64,000 nt of DNA from Microbacterium sp. PM5 (GTDB taxonomy: Bacteria > Actinomycetota > Actinomycetes > Actinomycetales > Microbacteriaceae), in NCBI RefSeq assembly GCF_003293595.1, contig NZ_CP022162.1, positions 2,142,327-2,206,326 of the forward strand, written 5' to 3'. This document shows, one piece after another, positions 1 through 8,231 of this stretch (the stretch's first letter is position 1; every line of letters starts with the position of its first letter). The notes under the pieces are model-generated. The model did no database searches. It was not told the DNA's origin and saw nothing but the letters and a program-made list of their open reading frames with translations. A program made the translations under genes and the position numbers.

Positions 1-713
1 GCAACGTCGCCTCCCGCCTCCTCTTCCAGCTCGCCACGGGACGGCGGATCTCCGACACCCAGACGGGACTGCGCGGAATCCCGGCCGGCCGTCTCGCGTG
101 GGCGCAGAGCATTCCCGGCGACGGGTTCGAGTACGAGCAGCGGATGCTGCTGCGCGCGGCGCCCGATGCGGTCGACGTGTGTGAAGTCCCCATCGACACG
201 GTGTATCTCGGACGCAACGAGTCCAGTCACTTCCGGCCGGTGCGGGACTCGCTCAAGGTGCTGCTGCCGGTGCTGCTGTTCGCCGGCTCGTCTCTTGCCG
301 CCTTCGTCGTGGATACGCTCGTGCTGCTGCTGCTGACCGCGTTGACGGGCTCGCTGATCGCGTCGATCATCGCGGCGCGCGCCGTCTCGGCATCCGTCAA
401 CTTCGTCGTCAACAGACGAATGGTGTTCCGTGCGCGGGGAAGCAGCGTCGGCGCCCAGGCGTCGCGGTACGCGGTGCTCGCCCTGGCGCTGCTGGCATCG
501 AACATCGCCTGGATGTCCTTCCTGACCGACGCGGGGCTGGCGCTCCTGCCCGCGAAGGTCATCACCGAAGGCGTGCTGTTCATCCTCAGCTACGGAGTTC
601 AGCGCTCCCTTGTCTTCCCTCCATCACTCGCGCCCGCGCCGGGCGCCGCGCCGCCTCGCGCCCTCCTCCAGCCCGTCCCCACCACCTCATCTCACACAGG
701 GAGAAACCGATGA
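1..713 (+). CDS. GT2 glycosyltransferase-GtrA protein, 3' part
   Basis: The gene runs in from upstream of the window; the frame is open from base 3. The first visible residues include SDTQTGLRGIP, typical of the end of the catalytic domain of family 2 (dolichyl-phosphate mannose synthase-like) glycosyltransferases. This is followed by a GtrA-like membrane part with about four hydrophobic segments (VLLPVLLFAGSSLAAFVVD, TLVLLLLTALTG, and so on) and the GtrA-type motif NFVVNRRMVFR. Such fusions transfer sugars to or flip undecaprenyl-linked sugars at the membrane. The stop codon overlaps the start of the DUF4956 gene (ATGA), so it belongs to the same operon. The N-terminal catalytic half is outside the window. 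Confidence 0.8.
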   Translation, partial: NVASRLLFQLATGRRISDTQTGLRGIPAGRLAWAQSIPGDGFEYEQRMLLRAAPDAVDVCEVPIDTVYLGRNESSHFRPVRDSLKVLLPVLLFAGSSLAAFVVDTLVLLLLTALTGSLIASIIAARAVSASVNFVVNRRMVFRARGSSVGAQASRYAVLALALLASNIAWMSFLTDAGLALLPAKVITEGVLFILSYGVQRSLVFPPSLAPAPGAAPPRALLQPVPTTSSHTGRNR

Positions 714-1363
714 CCGTCACTGCCCTCCTCCTCGCCGCCGTCGACCTCGCCGCCGCCGTCGCTCTCAGCGCGATCTACTTCCACCGCCACCGCCGACGTG
801 ACCTCGTCGTGGCCTTCCTCGGCGTCAACGTCGGCGTTCTCGCCGTCGCGTCGGTGCTGGGCACGGCGGAGGTGGCGCTGGGGCTCGGTCTCGGCCTGTT
901 CGGAGTGCTCTCGATCATCCGGCTGCGCTCGAGCGAGATCACGCAACGCGAAGTCGCCTACTACTTCGCGGCGCTCGCGATCGGCCTCATCTGCGGTCTC
1001 CCGCACACCGATCTCGTGCCGCCTTCCGTGCTCGTCGCGCTCATCCTGCTGGTCCTCGCCGCCGCCGACCACCCGCGCCTGCTCTCCCGCAGCCGCCACC
1101 AGAGCGTGCATCTCGACCGCGCCATCGCCGATGAGGATGAACTGCGCGCCGAGCTCGCTCGGCTGCTCGGCGGCGAGGTGACCGCTCTCACCGTTCAGCG
1201 GCTCGACCTCGTCGACGACACCACGCTCGTCGACGTGCGCTATCGCATCGACCCGCCGACGCGGCAGAGTGCGACTCGCGCTGCGATCGAAGAAGGCCTT
1301 CAGACCGCGGCGCCGCAGGTCGGCGACACCCGTTTCGCCGACCTCGTCGGAGGCGCACGATGA
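710..1363 (+). CDS. DUF4956 domain membrane protein
   Basis: A 217-residue protein of the DUF4956 family. The N-terminal half is hydrophobic with about four membrane segments (residues 3-20, 28-47, 50-68, 82-120) and carries the family's conserved stretch GLFGVLSIIRLRSSEITQREVAYYF. The C-terminal half is a soluble alpha/beta domain. No biochemical role is established. The family is repeatedly found beside VTC-type polymerase-domain proteins, as here, where the ATGA overlap with the next gene suggests translational coupling. A membrane partner of the VTC protein is an inference. Confidence 0.85.
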   Translation: MTVTALLLAAVDLAAAVALSAIYFHRHRRRDLVVAFLGVNVGVLAVASVLGTAEVALGLGLGLFGVLSIIRLRSSEITQREVAYYFAALAIGLICGLPHTDLVPPSVLVALILLVLAAADHPRLLSRSRHQSVHLDRAIADEDELRAELARLLGGEVTALTVQRLDLVDDTTLVDVRYRIDPPTRQSATRAAIEEGLQTAAPQVGDTRFADLVGGAR

Positions 1364-2181
1364 GCGCACGATCCCGCATCCACACCACGCTCGGTGCGAT
1401 GCCGCCGGTGACGCTCGACGAGGTGACGGCGGATGCGGCGCTGCTGACGCGGATCGACCGCAAGTACGTCGTTCCCCTCGACGAGGCCGCCGATCTCCTC
1501 GCCGACTTGGCATCGCAGCCCTGCGCTCCGCGGGTGCTCGAGATCGACGGGCGCCGGGAGATGGCTTATCGGTCGGTGTACTTCGACACGCCGGATCTGC
1601 TCAGCTTCCGCCTCGCCGCGCACGGGCGCCGGCGACGCTTCAAGCTCCGCACGCGCTCGTACATGGACACGGGGTCCACCTATCTCGAGTTGAAGACGCG
1701 CGGGGCCCGGGGACTCACGCAGAAGGACCGGGACGACTACGGCGCACAGACGCCCGACGAACTGAGCGCCGATGCCCGCGGCGAGGTGGCGCTCGCTCTC
1801 GACGCCATCGGGATCGACGCCGCGCGCGCCGACGATCTCGACGCGCGTCTGCAGACCCTCTACCACCGCTCGAGCCTCGTCTGGTCCGCTTCGCCGGATG
1901 CCGGGGCATCCCGCGCCACCGTCGATCTCGACCTCGAGTGGGTCGACGCCTCGGGTGCCGGCTTCCTCGTCCCGCGCTTCGCGATCATCGAGACCAAATC
2001 CCCCGGAAGCGCCGGCACGCTCGACCGCGCGCTGTGGCGCGCAGGTCATCGCCCGCAGCGCGTCAGCAAGTACGCCACGGGCATGGCGGTGCTGCGCGGC
2101 GACCTCCCCCGAAACCGGTGGACGCGTGTGCTCGAAGGTCCGTTCTCCTCCGCCGTCCCCACCTCTCACCCCTCTTCCTGA
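1360..2181 (+). CDS. VTC / polyphosphate polymerase domain protein
   Basis: A 273-residue soluble protein with the VTC fold (CYTH/triphosphate-tunnel superfamily). Visible family signatures are DRKYVVP near residue 30, YRSVYFDTP near 70, RRRFKLRTRSYMDTGSTYLELKTRG at about 88-112, the acidic FAIIETKSPGSAGTLDR strand near 205, and VSKYATGM near the C-terminus. These Lys/Arg/Glu residues line the phosphate tunnel in yeast Vtc4, which makes polyphosphate from ATP. The bacterial members beside DUF4956 have no proven substrate. It overlaps the preceding gene by 4 bp and is followed 11 bp later by the beta-helix lipoprotein. Confidence 0.85.
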   Translation: MSARSRIHTTLGAMPPVTLDEVTADAALLTRIDRKYVVPLDEAADLLADLASQPCAPRVLEIDGRREMAYRSVYFDTPDLLSFRLAAHGRRRRFKLRTRSYMDTGSTYLELKTRGARGLTQKDRDDYGAQTPDELSADARGEVALALDAIGIDAARADDLDARLQTLYHRSSLVWSASPDAGASRATVDLDLEWVDASGAGFLVPRFAIIETKSPGSAGTLDRALWRAGHRPQRVSKYATGMAVLRGDLPRNRWTRVLEGPFSSAVPTSHPSS

Positions 2182-2192
2182 AAGGACGCATC

Positions 2193-3749
2193 ATGCGCCG
2201 CCGAATCCTTCCCTTCGCCCTTCCCCTGGCCATCGCGGCCGTCGTTCTCACCGGCTGCAGCGTCACCGCCACGCCCACGGCATCGTCCTCGGCGAGTGTC
2301 GCGGCGACGTCCGCCGCCGCACAGACCGTCGCGGACATCGATGCTGCGGTACCGGCCGCCGCAGCCGCGGTGCTCGCCGAGAACGCGGACGGCACCGTCG
2401 TGAACGACGACGAGTGGGACGCTGCGGACGCCGTCGGGATCACGCTGTCCGGATCGACAGCGACCAGCGACGCGTCAGGTGTGGAGGTCTCCGGCTCGAC
2501 CGTGACCGTCACCGCCGCCGGTGTCTACCGTGTCAGCGGCAGCCTCGACGGTCAGCTGGTGGTCGCGGCTCCCGATGACGCCCTCGTCGTTCTCATCCTG
2601 GACGGTGCGAGCGTGACCGCCTCGACGGGTGCGGCGATCCAGGTCGTCTCGGCGGATGACGTGGCGATCAATCTCGCTGAGGGCTCCACCAACACGATCA
2701 CCGGAGCCAGCTCCGCGGATGCCGATGCGAGTGCCGCCGTCTACGCCGACACCGATCTGACGATCTCCGGCTCGGGCGCGCTCGCCGTCACGGACTCGGG
2801 CAACGACGGCATCTCGGCCACGGACGACCTCGCGATCATCGGCGGAACGATCACCGTGAACGCCGCCGACGACGGCCTGCGAGGCAAGGACTCGCTCATC
2901 ATCTCCGGAGGAACCGTCTCGATCACCGCCGGCGGCGACGCTCTCAAGAGCGACCAGACCGACGATGCGACGAAGGGGTACGTGTGGATCGGCGGAGGCA
3001 CGGTCGATGCCACCGCAGGAGATGACGGCATCGACGCCCAGACCGACGCCGTCATCAGTGCCGGAACGTTCACCGTGGCCAGCGATGACGACGGCATCCA
3101 CTCGGAGACCATTCTGGTGATCGCGGGTGGCGACGTCACCGTCACGCGCTCCAACGAGGGCATCGAGTCGGCTGACATCCGCATCGCGGGCGGCACCACG
3201 CGGGTGACCTCGACCGACGACGGGGTGAACGCGTCGGGCAACTCCTCCGGTGGCGGGATGGGCGGCGGCATGCAGGACACCGGTGAGAAGCTGACCATCT
3301 CTGGTGGGACCCTCCTGGTCGACGCCCTGGGCGACGGCCTGGACTCGAACGGGACGATCGAGATGACCGGGGGAGAGGTCACCGTGTTCGGCCCGACCGC
3401 CAACGACAACGGCGCCCTCGACTCCAACGGCGGCATCACCATCTCGGGCGGAACGCTCGTCGCCATCGGCAGCAGCGGAATGGCGGAGACGCCGGAGGCG
3501 TCCTCACCACAGGGATGGCTCGCCGCGTCCGTCAGCGGAGCGGCGGGATCGACGGTGCAGATCACCGACGGGTCCGGCGCCGTCATCTCCTCCTATACGG
3601 CGACGAAGACCTTCGCCTCGGTGGTGTTCTCCTCGGCAGAGATCACGAGCGGCCAGACCTACACCGTGACCGTCGACGGGGCCGCGACATCCGTCACCGC
3701 CGGTGTGGCGGCCGCCGGTGGCATGGGCGGAGGCGGTCGGGGGCGCTGA
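2193..3749 (+). CDS. Carbohydrate-binding (Cthe_2159/DUF4353-like) lipoprotein
   Basis: A 518-residue secreted lipoprotein. The start at 2193 has a GAAAGGA ribosome site. It is followed by a signal peptide ending in the lipobox LTGCS (Cys about residue 22), so the protein should be lipid-anchored outside the membrane. The body consists of repeated beta-helix rungs of the form ISGGT.....DDGI (for example SGGTVSITAGGDALKS and AGGTTRVTSTDDGVNA), the Cthe_2159/DUF4353 pattern linked to acidic polysaccharide binding. A Gly/Met-rich loop (GGGMGGGMQ) and a similar C-terminal tail GGMGGGGRGR are present. It is the last gene of the glycosyltransferase-DUF4956-VTC cassette. Confidence 0.8.
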   Translation: MRRRILPFALPLAIAAVVLTGCSVTATPTASSSASVAATSAAAQTVADIDAAVPAAAAAVLAENADGTVVNDDEWDAADAVGITLSGSTATSDASGVEVSGSTVTVTAAGVYRVSGSLDGQLVVAAPDDALVVLILDGASVTASTGAAIQVVSADDVAINLAEGSTNTITGASSADADASAAVYADTDLTISGSGALAVTDSGNDGISATDDLAIIGGTITVNAADDGLRGKDSLIISGGTVSITAGGDALKSDQTDDATKGYVWIGGGTVDATAGDDGIDAQTDAVISAGTFTVASDDDGIHSETILVIAGGDVTVTRSNEGIESADIRIAGGTTRVTSTDDGVNASGNSSGGGMGGGMQDTGEKLTISGGTLLVDALGDGLDSNGTIEMTGGEVTVFGPTANDNGALDSNGGITISGGTLVAIGSSGMAETPEASSPQGWLAASVSGAAGSTVQITDGSGAVISSYTATKTFASVVFSSAEITSGQTYTVTVDGAATSVTAGVAAAGGMGGGGRGR

Positions 3750-3755
3750 GCTCCC

Positions 3756-3795
3756 GTCGCGGAGCCGCACGGGCGCACAACGGCGGCTCCGCGAC
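3756..3795. terminator. Bidirectional hairpin terminator
   Basis: Perfect 13-bp inverted repeat (3756-3768 with 3783-3795, 14-nt loop) lying between two convergent genes. There is no U-tract, as is common in high-GC actinobacteria. Confidence 0.6.
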
Positions 3796-3800
3796 GCGTC

Positions 3801-4466
3801 TCAGCGGGCGGGCGGGACAGCGCCCGGCGTGACGCCGTAGAGGCGTCGGATGCTGTCCTCGGCCCCGCCGGCATCGCGCGCCGCGATGCGGTCGCGCAGC
3901 AGCTGCCAGTTCTCGCGGCGGGGGGCGGCCTCGGCGCGGACCCCTGACCATCCGCGCAGGTTGCGTTCGACGACGATGGACGTCTCGTGGATGATCGTGT
4001 CGAACACGCTGTTGCCGGTCGCCCGCGCAGCGACGATGCCCAGGCGGGATGCCGCGGAGAACACCGCGGCCGCGTCGCCCGTGTCGATGCCCGCCAGTGC
4101 CGCATCGACCGTGGCGACGAGGTCAGCGAGATCTTCGTCGGAACAACGCGACACCGCGAGGCTGAGCGCATTGCCGAGGAAGTAGGCGGCGAACTCGCCG
4201 GTGTCGCGGCGCAGTGCGTCGCTCGGTGCTGTGACACGCGTGTAGCGACCGACCGCGATCTCGACGAGCCCGAAGCGCTCCAGTCGCTGCAGTGCTTCGC
4301 GGACCGGTGTTCTCGAGACGCCCAGCTGCTGAGCGAGCTCGACATCGCGGAGGCGATGCCCGGGAGGGAACGTGCCGTCGGCGATCGCCGCGCCGATGCG
4401 CGCGTAGATCTCGTCACTCAGGATCATCCCGCTGACGAGTTCGATCGGGGCGAGCGTCGCACTCAT
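3801..4466 (-). CDS. GntR family regulator (FadR/FCD subfamily)
   Basis: A 221-residue regulator with an N-terminal winged helix (LSDEIYARIGAAIADGTFPPG, then LGVSRTPVREALQRLERFGLV at about 45-65) and a C-terminal all-helical FCD ligand domain. FCD regulators usually sense sugar acids or other carboxylates. It stands next to, and diverges from, the sugar ABC importer operon, so it is the best candidate for the GATGTATG operator. ATG at 4466 is chosen; a TTG two codons upstream (4472) is possible. There is no Shine-Dalgarno sequence; a TACCAT hexamer lies 9 nt before the ATG, so the leader would be very short. It is closely similar to the regulator at 33877-34527. Confidence 0.85.
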   Translation of the reverse strand: MSATLAPIELVSGMILSDEIYARIGAAIADGTFPPGHRLRDVELAQQLGVSRTPVREALQRLERFGLVEIAVGRYTRVTAPSDALRRDTGEFAAYFLGNALSLAVSRCSDEDLADLVATVDAALAGIDTGDAAAVFSAASRLGIVAARATGNSVFDTIIHETSIVVERNLRGWSGVRAEAAPRRENWQLLRDRIAARDAGGAEDSIRRLYGVTPGAVPPAR

Positions 4467-4531
4467 TTGCAACGAATGGTACGGCCCCCTGTCATGCCGC
4501 GACAGGGGGCCGTGTCCATGATTGCCATTAG

Positions 4532-4548
4532 ATGAGATGTATGATGTA
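4532..4548 (+). promoter_or_regulatory. Putative GntR operator/promoter, copy 1
   Basis: ATGAGATGTATGATGTA shares the octamer GATGTATG and nearly all flanking bases with two other sites (10221-10237 and 17100-17116, both reading on the minus strand). It contains a TATGAT -10-like hexamer (4540-4545) and lies 62 bp before the importer's start. It is probably an operator overlapping the core promoter. Confidence 0.55.
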
Positions 4549-4610
4549 CTAGCTCTCGCCGTCGCCCGACGGCCCTGTCGTCAACGACGCCGACCAGAAA
4601 AGGACGCGCA

Positions 4611-5975
4611 ATGGCATCACAGCATCGACGCTCACGTCTTGTCCCTCGCATCATCGCTCTCGCCACGGGCCTCGCCGCCGTGGCCGCCCTCACCGCCTGC
4701 TCGGGCGGCTCGGGTGGCGGCGGAAACTCACAGTACGGCTTCGATGCCGCCGAGCAGGACGCAAAGGCGCCCATCACGGTGTGGGTCGACTCCTCCCGTG
4801 AGCCAATCGCCAACGCCTTCAAGGCGGCAAACCCCGACCTCACCGTCAACGTCGAGACCTACGACGGCAACTCCGGCGGCAGCGACTCGTTCAAGACGAA
4901 GATCGCCCTGTTCGACCAGTCGGGCTCGGGCTGGCCCGACGTCGTGTTCTCGACGCAGCAGAACGACACGTCGTGGGCCAGCAAGTCGACCAACGGCGGT
5001 CAGCCGTTCGCGGCCGTGCTCAACAAGGGGCTTCTTTCGGACGACTTCCTCAACGGCTTCACCAAAGGCGCGCTCGACCCGATGACTGTCGACGGCAACG
5101 TCTACGGCGTGCGCAACGACCTCGCGCCGGTCGTGTACTGGTACAACGACGCGCTGATGAAGCAGTTCGGCTACGACGTGCCGAAGACGTGGGAGGACTA
5201 CCAGGCGCTCAGCGACAAGGTCGCAGCCGAGCACCCGGGCTACATCCTCGGCTCCGTCGGTGACTCGTTCGAGGGTCCGTACATCTACTACTGGGGCGCA
5301 CAGGCTCCGGTCTTTCAGGTGAATGGTGACACGTTCACGAGCAACTTCTCCGACCCGAACGCGGTGAAGGCCACGAAGCTCATCGACCACATGCTCGCCA
5401 ACAAGACGCTCGTCAACGACAGCGTGTTCGGTGCGGACTTCGTGTCGAAGTACAGCGGCAAGGTGCTCGGTATGCCTGGGCCGGCGTGGTACTCCGGAGC
5501 GCTCTTCCAGAACAAGGACAGCCTGAACGCGCCCACCGGTACCGTCGGCGCCGCCGCCCCGCTGTACTGGAGCGGCTCGGACAAGGTCACCGGCAACGTG
5601 GGTGGTGGCGTCTGGTACGGCTCCAGCCACTCGAAGAACCTCGCCGCCGTGGCGAAGTTCCTGCAGTACGCAACGAGCTCCGACGACGCGGTCAAGCTGG
5701 CTTCGGGTCTTCCGGCCTATCAGTCGGCGGCAGACAAGTGGCTCACGCAGCAGGCCAGCTCCGGCTACTACGTCGGCGACTTCAAGTCGGCGCTCACGAC
5801 GGCGGCGAGCAGCGTGTGGAGCGGTTGGGGATACCCTTCCTTCAGCCCCGAGGTCGCCTACGCCTCGATCGTCATCCCCGGCATCTCGGCCGGAAAGACC
5901 CAAGCCGACCTGGTCACGCAGCTCCAGAAGGAGTACGACAACCAGGCCCAGGTGCAGGGCTACACGGTCAAGTAA
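4611..5975 (+). CDS. Sugar ABC transporter substrate-binding lipoprotein
   Basis: A 454-residue extracytoplasmic binding protein of the CUT1 (family 1) type. The start is preceded by AAAAGGA. The N-terminus is a basic region, a hydrophobic helix and the lipobox LTACSGG (Cys near 30), giving a lipid anchor. The body has the usual two-lobe features (APITVWVDSSREPIANAFKAANPDLTV; WPDVVFSTQQND; VYGVRNDLAPVVYWYNDALM). It captures the sugar for the two permeases that follow. Given the catabolic genes around it, L-fucose, L-galactose or an oligosaccharide containing them is the likely ligand, by context only. Confidence 0.9.
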   Translation: MASQHRRSRLVPRIIALATGLAAVAALTACSGGSGGGGNSQYGFDAAEQDAKAPITVWVDSSREPIANAFKAANPDLTVNVETYDGNSGGSDSFKTKIALFDQSGSGWPDVVFSTQQNDTSWASKSTNGGQPFAAVLNKGLLSDDFLNGFTKGALDPMTVDGNVYGVRNDLAPVVYWYNDALMKQFGYDVPKTWEDYQALSDKVAAEHPGYILGSVGDSFEGPYIYYWGAQAPVFQVNGDTFTSNFSDPNAVKATKLIDHMLANKTLVNDSVFGADFVSKYSGKVLGMPGPAWYSGALFQNKDSLNAPTGTVGAAAPLYWSGSDKVTGNVGGGVWYGSSHSKNLAAVAKFLQYATSSDDAVKLASGLPAYQSAADKWLTQQASSGYYVGDFKSALTTAASSVWSGWGYPSFSPEVAYASIVIPGISAGKTQADLVTQLQKEYDNQAQVQGYTVK

Positions 5976-5987
5976 TTCCCGTTCCAC

Positions 5988-6007
5988 GCGGATGCCTCGG
6001 CATCCGC
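5988..6007 (+). terminator. Intra-operon hairpin after binding-protein gene
   Basis: GCGGATGC and GCATCCGC pair around a 4-nt loop between the binding protein and the first permease. Such hairpins usually attenuate transcription or protect the upstream message, so that the binding protein is made in excess. Confidence 0.45.
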
Positions 6008-6027
6008 CGCGAGCAAAGGAAACTCTC

Positions 6028-6981
6028 ATCACCACTTCGCTCACGGCTCCCGCCGCCGCCGTGGCCTCTTCGGAGGCCCGGCGGGGGCGGGAGCCTCGCT
6101 CCTCCGCCCGACGTCGCCCGGATCGCTCACAGAGCAGGATCGGATACATCTTCGTCTCCGGCTACGCGATTCTGCTGCTCGCGTTCGGCATCATCCCGAC
6201 GCTCTATGCCGTCTTCCTCTCGTTCACGAAGAACGGCTCCTTCGCCGGCTTCGACAACTTCGTCAAGGTCTTCACCGACTATCGTTTTCTCCCCGCGGTG
6301 ATGCACGTCGCGATCTACCTGGTCTTCTACCTCGTCTCGCTCCTCGTCTTCGTCGTGCTCCTCGCTCTTCTCGTGCACGGTGTGGGGCGCCGGTGGCTGT
6401 CGACGAGCTACCGCTTCGTCTACTACATCCCCGGAGCCCTCGCCGGCGCGTCGAGCGTCATGCTGTGGCTGTTCCTTCTCGACCCCACGGTCAGCCCGGT
6501 CGCCTTCCTGCTTCGTGCTTTCGGCTTCGAGAACTTCGTGCAGACGGTCTCGGTGGACAACCTGCCGATCATCTTCACGATCATCGCCTTCTGGACCGGC
6601 GCCGGCGGCTGGATCGTCATCATGTACGGTGCCCTCAACAACATCTCCGCCGATGTGCTCGAGGCGGCCCGCATCGACGGCGCCGGGGCAGTGCAGACCG
6701 CGATCCACATTCAGATCCCGCTCATGCGCAAGTGGATCTCATATATGGCCGTGATGTCGCTCGCGGCGGGCACGCAGCTGTTCGTCGAGCCTCGTGTGCT
6801 CTCCCAGGCCTCCAAGGGGGTCGTTCCGCCCGACTACTCCATCAACCAGCTCGCGTACCTGTACGCGTTCCGCCAAGGCGACTTCAACGGCTCCGCCGCG
6901 ATCTCGCTGCTGCTCCTGCTCGTCGCAGGCGCCCTGTCGGCGATCTTCGTCTTCCGAGGAGGACTCTTTGAGCGCGATTGA
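6028..6981 (+). CDS. Sugar ABC transporter permease (MalF-type)
   Basis: Integral membrane permease with six predicted segments after a basic N-terminal tail (first segment YIFVSGYAILLLAFGIIPTLYAVFLSF). It carries the EAA loop EAARIDGAGAVQTAIHIQIP that docks the ATPase. No ATG begins the frame: a good AAAGGA site (6015-6020) sits 7 nt before an ATC codon at 6028, while the first conventional start is GTG at 6061 with no ribosome site. I mark the ATC start as likely. The gene ends 14 nt inside the next one. No ATPase gene is nearby, which is usual for CUT1 systems served by a shared MsiK-type ATPase. Confidence 0.85.
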   Translation: MTTSLTAPAAAVASSEARRGREPRSSARRRPDRSQSRIGYIFVSGYAILLLAFGIIPTLYAVFLSFTKNGSFAGFDNFVKVFTDYRFLPAVMHVAIYLVFYLVSLLVFVVLLALLVHGVGRRWLSTSYRFVYYIPGALAGASSVMLWLFLLDPTVSPVAFLLRAFGFENFVQTVSVDNLPIIFTIIAFWTGAGGWIVIMYGALNNISADVLEAARIDGAGAVQTAIHIQIPLMRKWISYMAVMSLAAGTQLFVEPRVLSQASKGVVPPDYSINQLAYLYAFRQGDFNGSAAISLLLLLVAGALSAIFVFRGGLFERD

Positions 6982-7888
6982 TCTCGACGTGCGCGCGCGC
7001 CGCCGAAACGGTGCGGCGATGTCACCCGCCCGGTGGATGGGCAGGGCCCTCGTCACCGTCGTTCTGGTCTTCTTCACCCTCTTCTTCGTCGTGCCGATCG
7101 TCTGGCTGCTGCTCGCGCCGACGAAGACACCGCGCCAGCTCCTACTGGACGGACCCTTCACCTTCGGAGGATTCGACACCCTGGCGAGCAACTGGAACGA
7201 GCTGATCCAGTTCCAGGGCGGCATCGTGTGGACCTGGATCGGCAACTCGGTGCTGTACACCGGTGTGGCCCTGCTCGTCACTCTCGTCGTGACGATCCCT
7301 GCGGGCTACGCTCTCGCGCTCACCGAGTTCCGTCTACGCAAGACGCTGCTGATCGTCACCCTGGTCGTCATGCTCATTCCGAGCACGGCGCTCGTGCTGC
7401 CGGTGTTCCTCGAGATGTCGGCGCTGAAGCTCGTCGGCAACCCGCTCGCGGTGATCCTGCCGTTCTCCTTCTTTCCCTTCGGCGTCTACCTGACCTACAT
7501 CTACTTCTCGACGAGTGTGTCCAAAGACCTGTTGGATGCCGCGCGCATCGATGGGGCCGGCGAGTGGCGCGTGTTCGGGCGCATCGCGATGCCGCTGGCA
7601 ACGCCCGTCATCGCGCTCGTGGGCTTCTTCAACCTGGTCGGAAACTGGAACAACTACTTCCTGCCGTTCGTGATGGCCCCGGGGCGCAAGTCGCCGATCC
7701 AGGTCGGGCTGGCGGAGCTGCTGTCGAACGTTCCGCTGTTCAACCCGACAAGTGGCGCATCGATCACGATCTCGTTGCCGGTCCTGGCGCTCGCCACGCT
7801 CGTCTCGGTCGGTCCCGTGCTCGTGATCTTCCTCTTCTCGCAACGCTTCCTCGTGACCGGCATGACCGCGGGCGGGACGAAGGAATGA
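6968..7888 (+). CDS. Sugar ABC transporter permease (MalG-type)
   Basis: A 306-residue second permease of the importer. The TTG start at 6968 is chosen because GAGGAGG (6956-6962) lies 5 nt upstream; this makes a 14-nt overlap with the first permease. It has an N-terminal anchor, six membrane segments, the EAA loop LLDAARIDGAGEWRVFGRIAMPLA, and the C-terminal QRFLVTGMTAGGTKE ending typical of MalG-like subunits. It overlaps the mutarotase gene. Confidence 0.9.
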   Translation: MSAIDLDVRARRRNGAAMSPARWMGRALVTVVLVFFTLFFVVPIVWLLLAPTKTPRQLLLDGPFTFGGFDTLASNWNELIQFQGGIVWTWIGNSVLYTGVALLVTLVVTIPAGYALALTEFRLRKTLLIVTLVVMLIPSTALVLPVFLEMSALKLVGNPLAVILPFSFFPFGVYLTYIYFSTSVSKDLLDAARIDGAGEWRVFGRIAMPLATPVIALVGFFNLVGNWNNYFLPFVMAPGRKSPIQVGLAELLSNVPLFNPTSGASITISLPVLALATLVSVGPVLVIFLFSQRFLVTGMTAGGTKE

Positions 7889-7890
7889 GG

Positions 7891-8229
7891 ATGTCGTCGA
7901 CCCCGGTCCGTCGGTTCGGCATGGCCGCCCGACTCGTCCCGGAGAAGCGGGCGGAGTACCTTGAGCTGCACGCAGCCGTCTGGCCGCACGTCGAGGAGAT
8001 GAACACGCGCTGCGGCATCCGCAACTTCACGATCTTCGTCCTCGACGACGTGATCCTCGGGTACTACGAGTACGTCGGCGACGACTACGAGTCCGACCAG
8101 GCGATCATGGCGCAGGATCCGATCTGTCAGCAGTGGTGGTCGTACACCGCGCCCTGCCAGCTGCCGCTGCGCAGCGGCTCACCGAGCCCGAACTGGGAGC
8201 AGTTCGCGGAGGTCTGGCACCAGGATTGA
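7891..8229 (+). CDS. L-rhamnose/L-fucose mutarotase
   Basis: A 112-residue protein of the RhaM-like mutarotase family (PF05336). Conserved features are RFGMAARLVPEKRAEYLELHAAVWP, the NFTIFVLDDVILGYYEYVG strand and WWSYTAPCQ near the end. These enzymes interconvert alpha and beta anomers of 6-deoxy-hexoses so that the dehydrogenase or isomerase sees the right form. ATG 7891 is preferred over ATG 7885 because AAGGA (7880-7884) is correctly spaced only for the former. It is co-transcribed with the importer, tying transport to 6-deoxy-sugar oxidation. Confidence 0.85.
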   Translation: MSSTPVRRFGMAARLVPEKRAEYLELHAAVWPHVEEMNTRCGIRNFTIFVLDDVILGYYEYVGDDYESDQAIMAQDPICQQWWSYTAPCQLPLRSGSPSPNWEQFAEVWHQD

Positions 8230-8231
8230 CG

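Noticed and set aside
1269..2192. N-terminal extension that would fuse to the beta-helix lipoprotein
   Set aside because: The frame runs through the VTC gene out of phase; the lipoprotein has its own ribosome site and signal peptide at 2193.
7885..8229. L-rhamnose pathway as the main reading of the locus
   Set aside because: The mutarotase family, SDR/FAH pair and GH78 enzyme allow it, but the first enzyme is an AKR of the L-fucose dehydrogenase type rather than the SDR known for L-rhamnose; kept as an alternative only.
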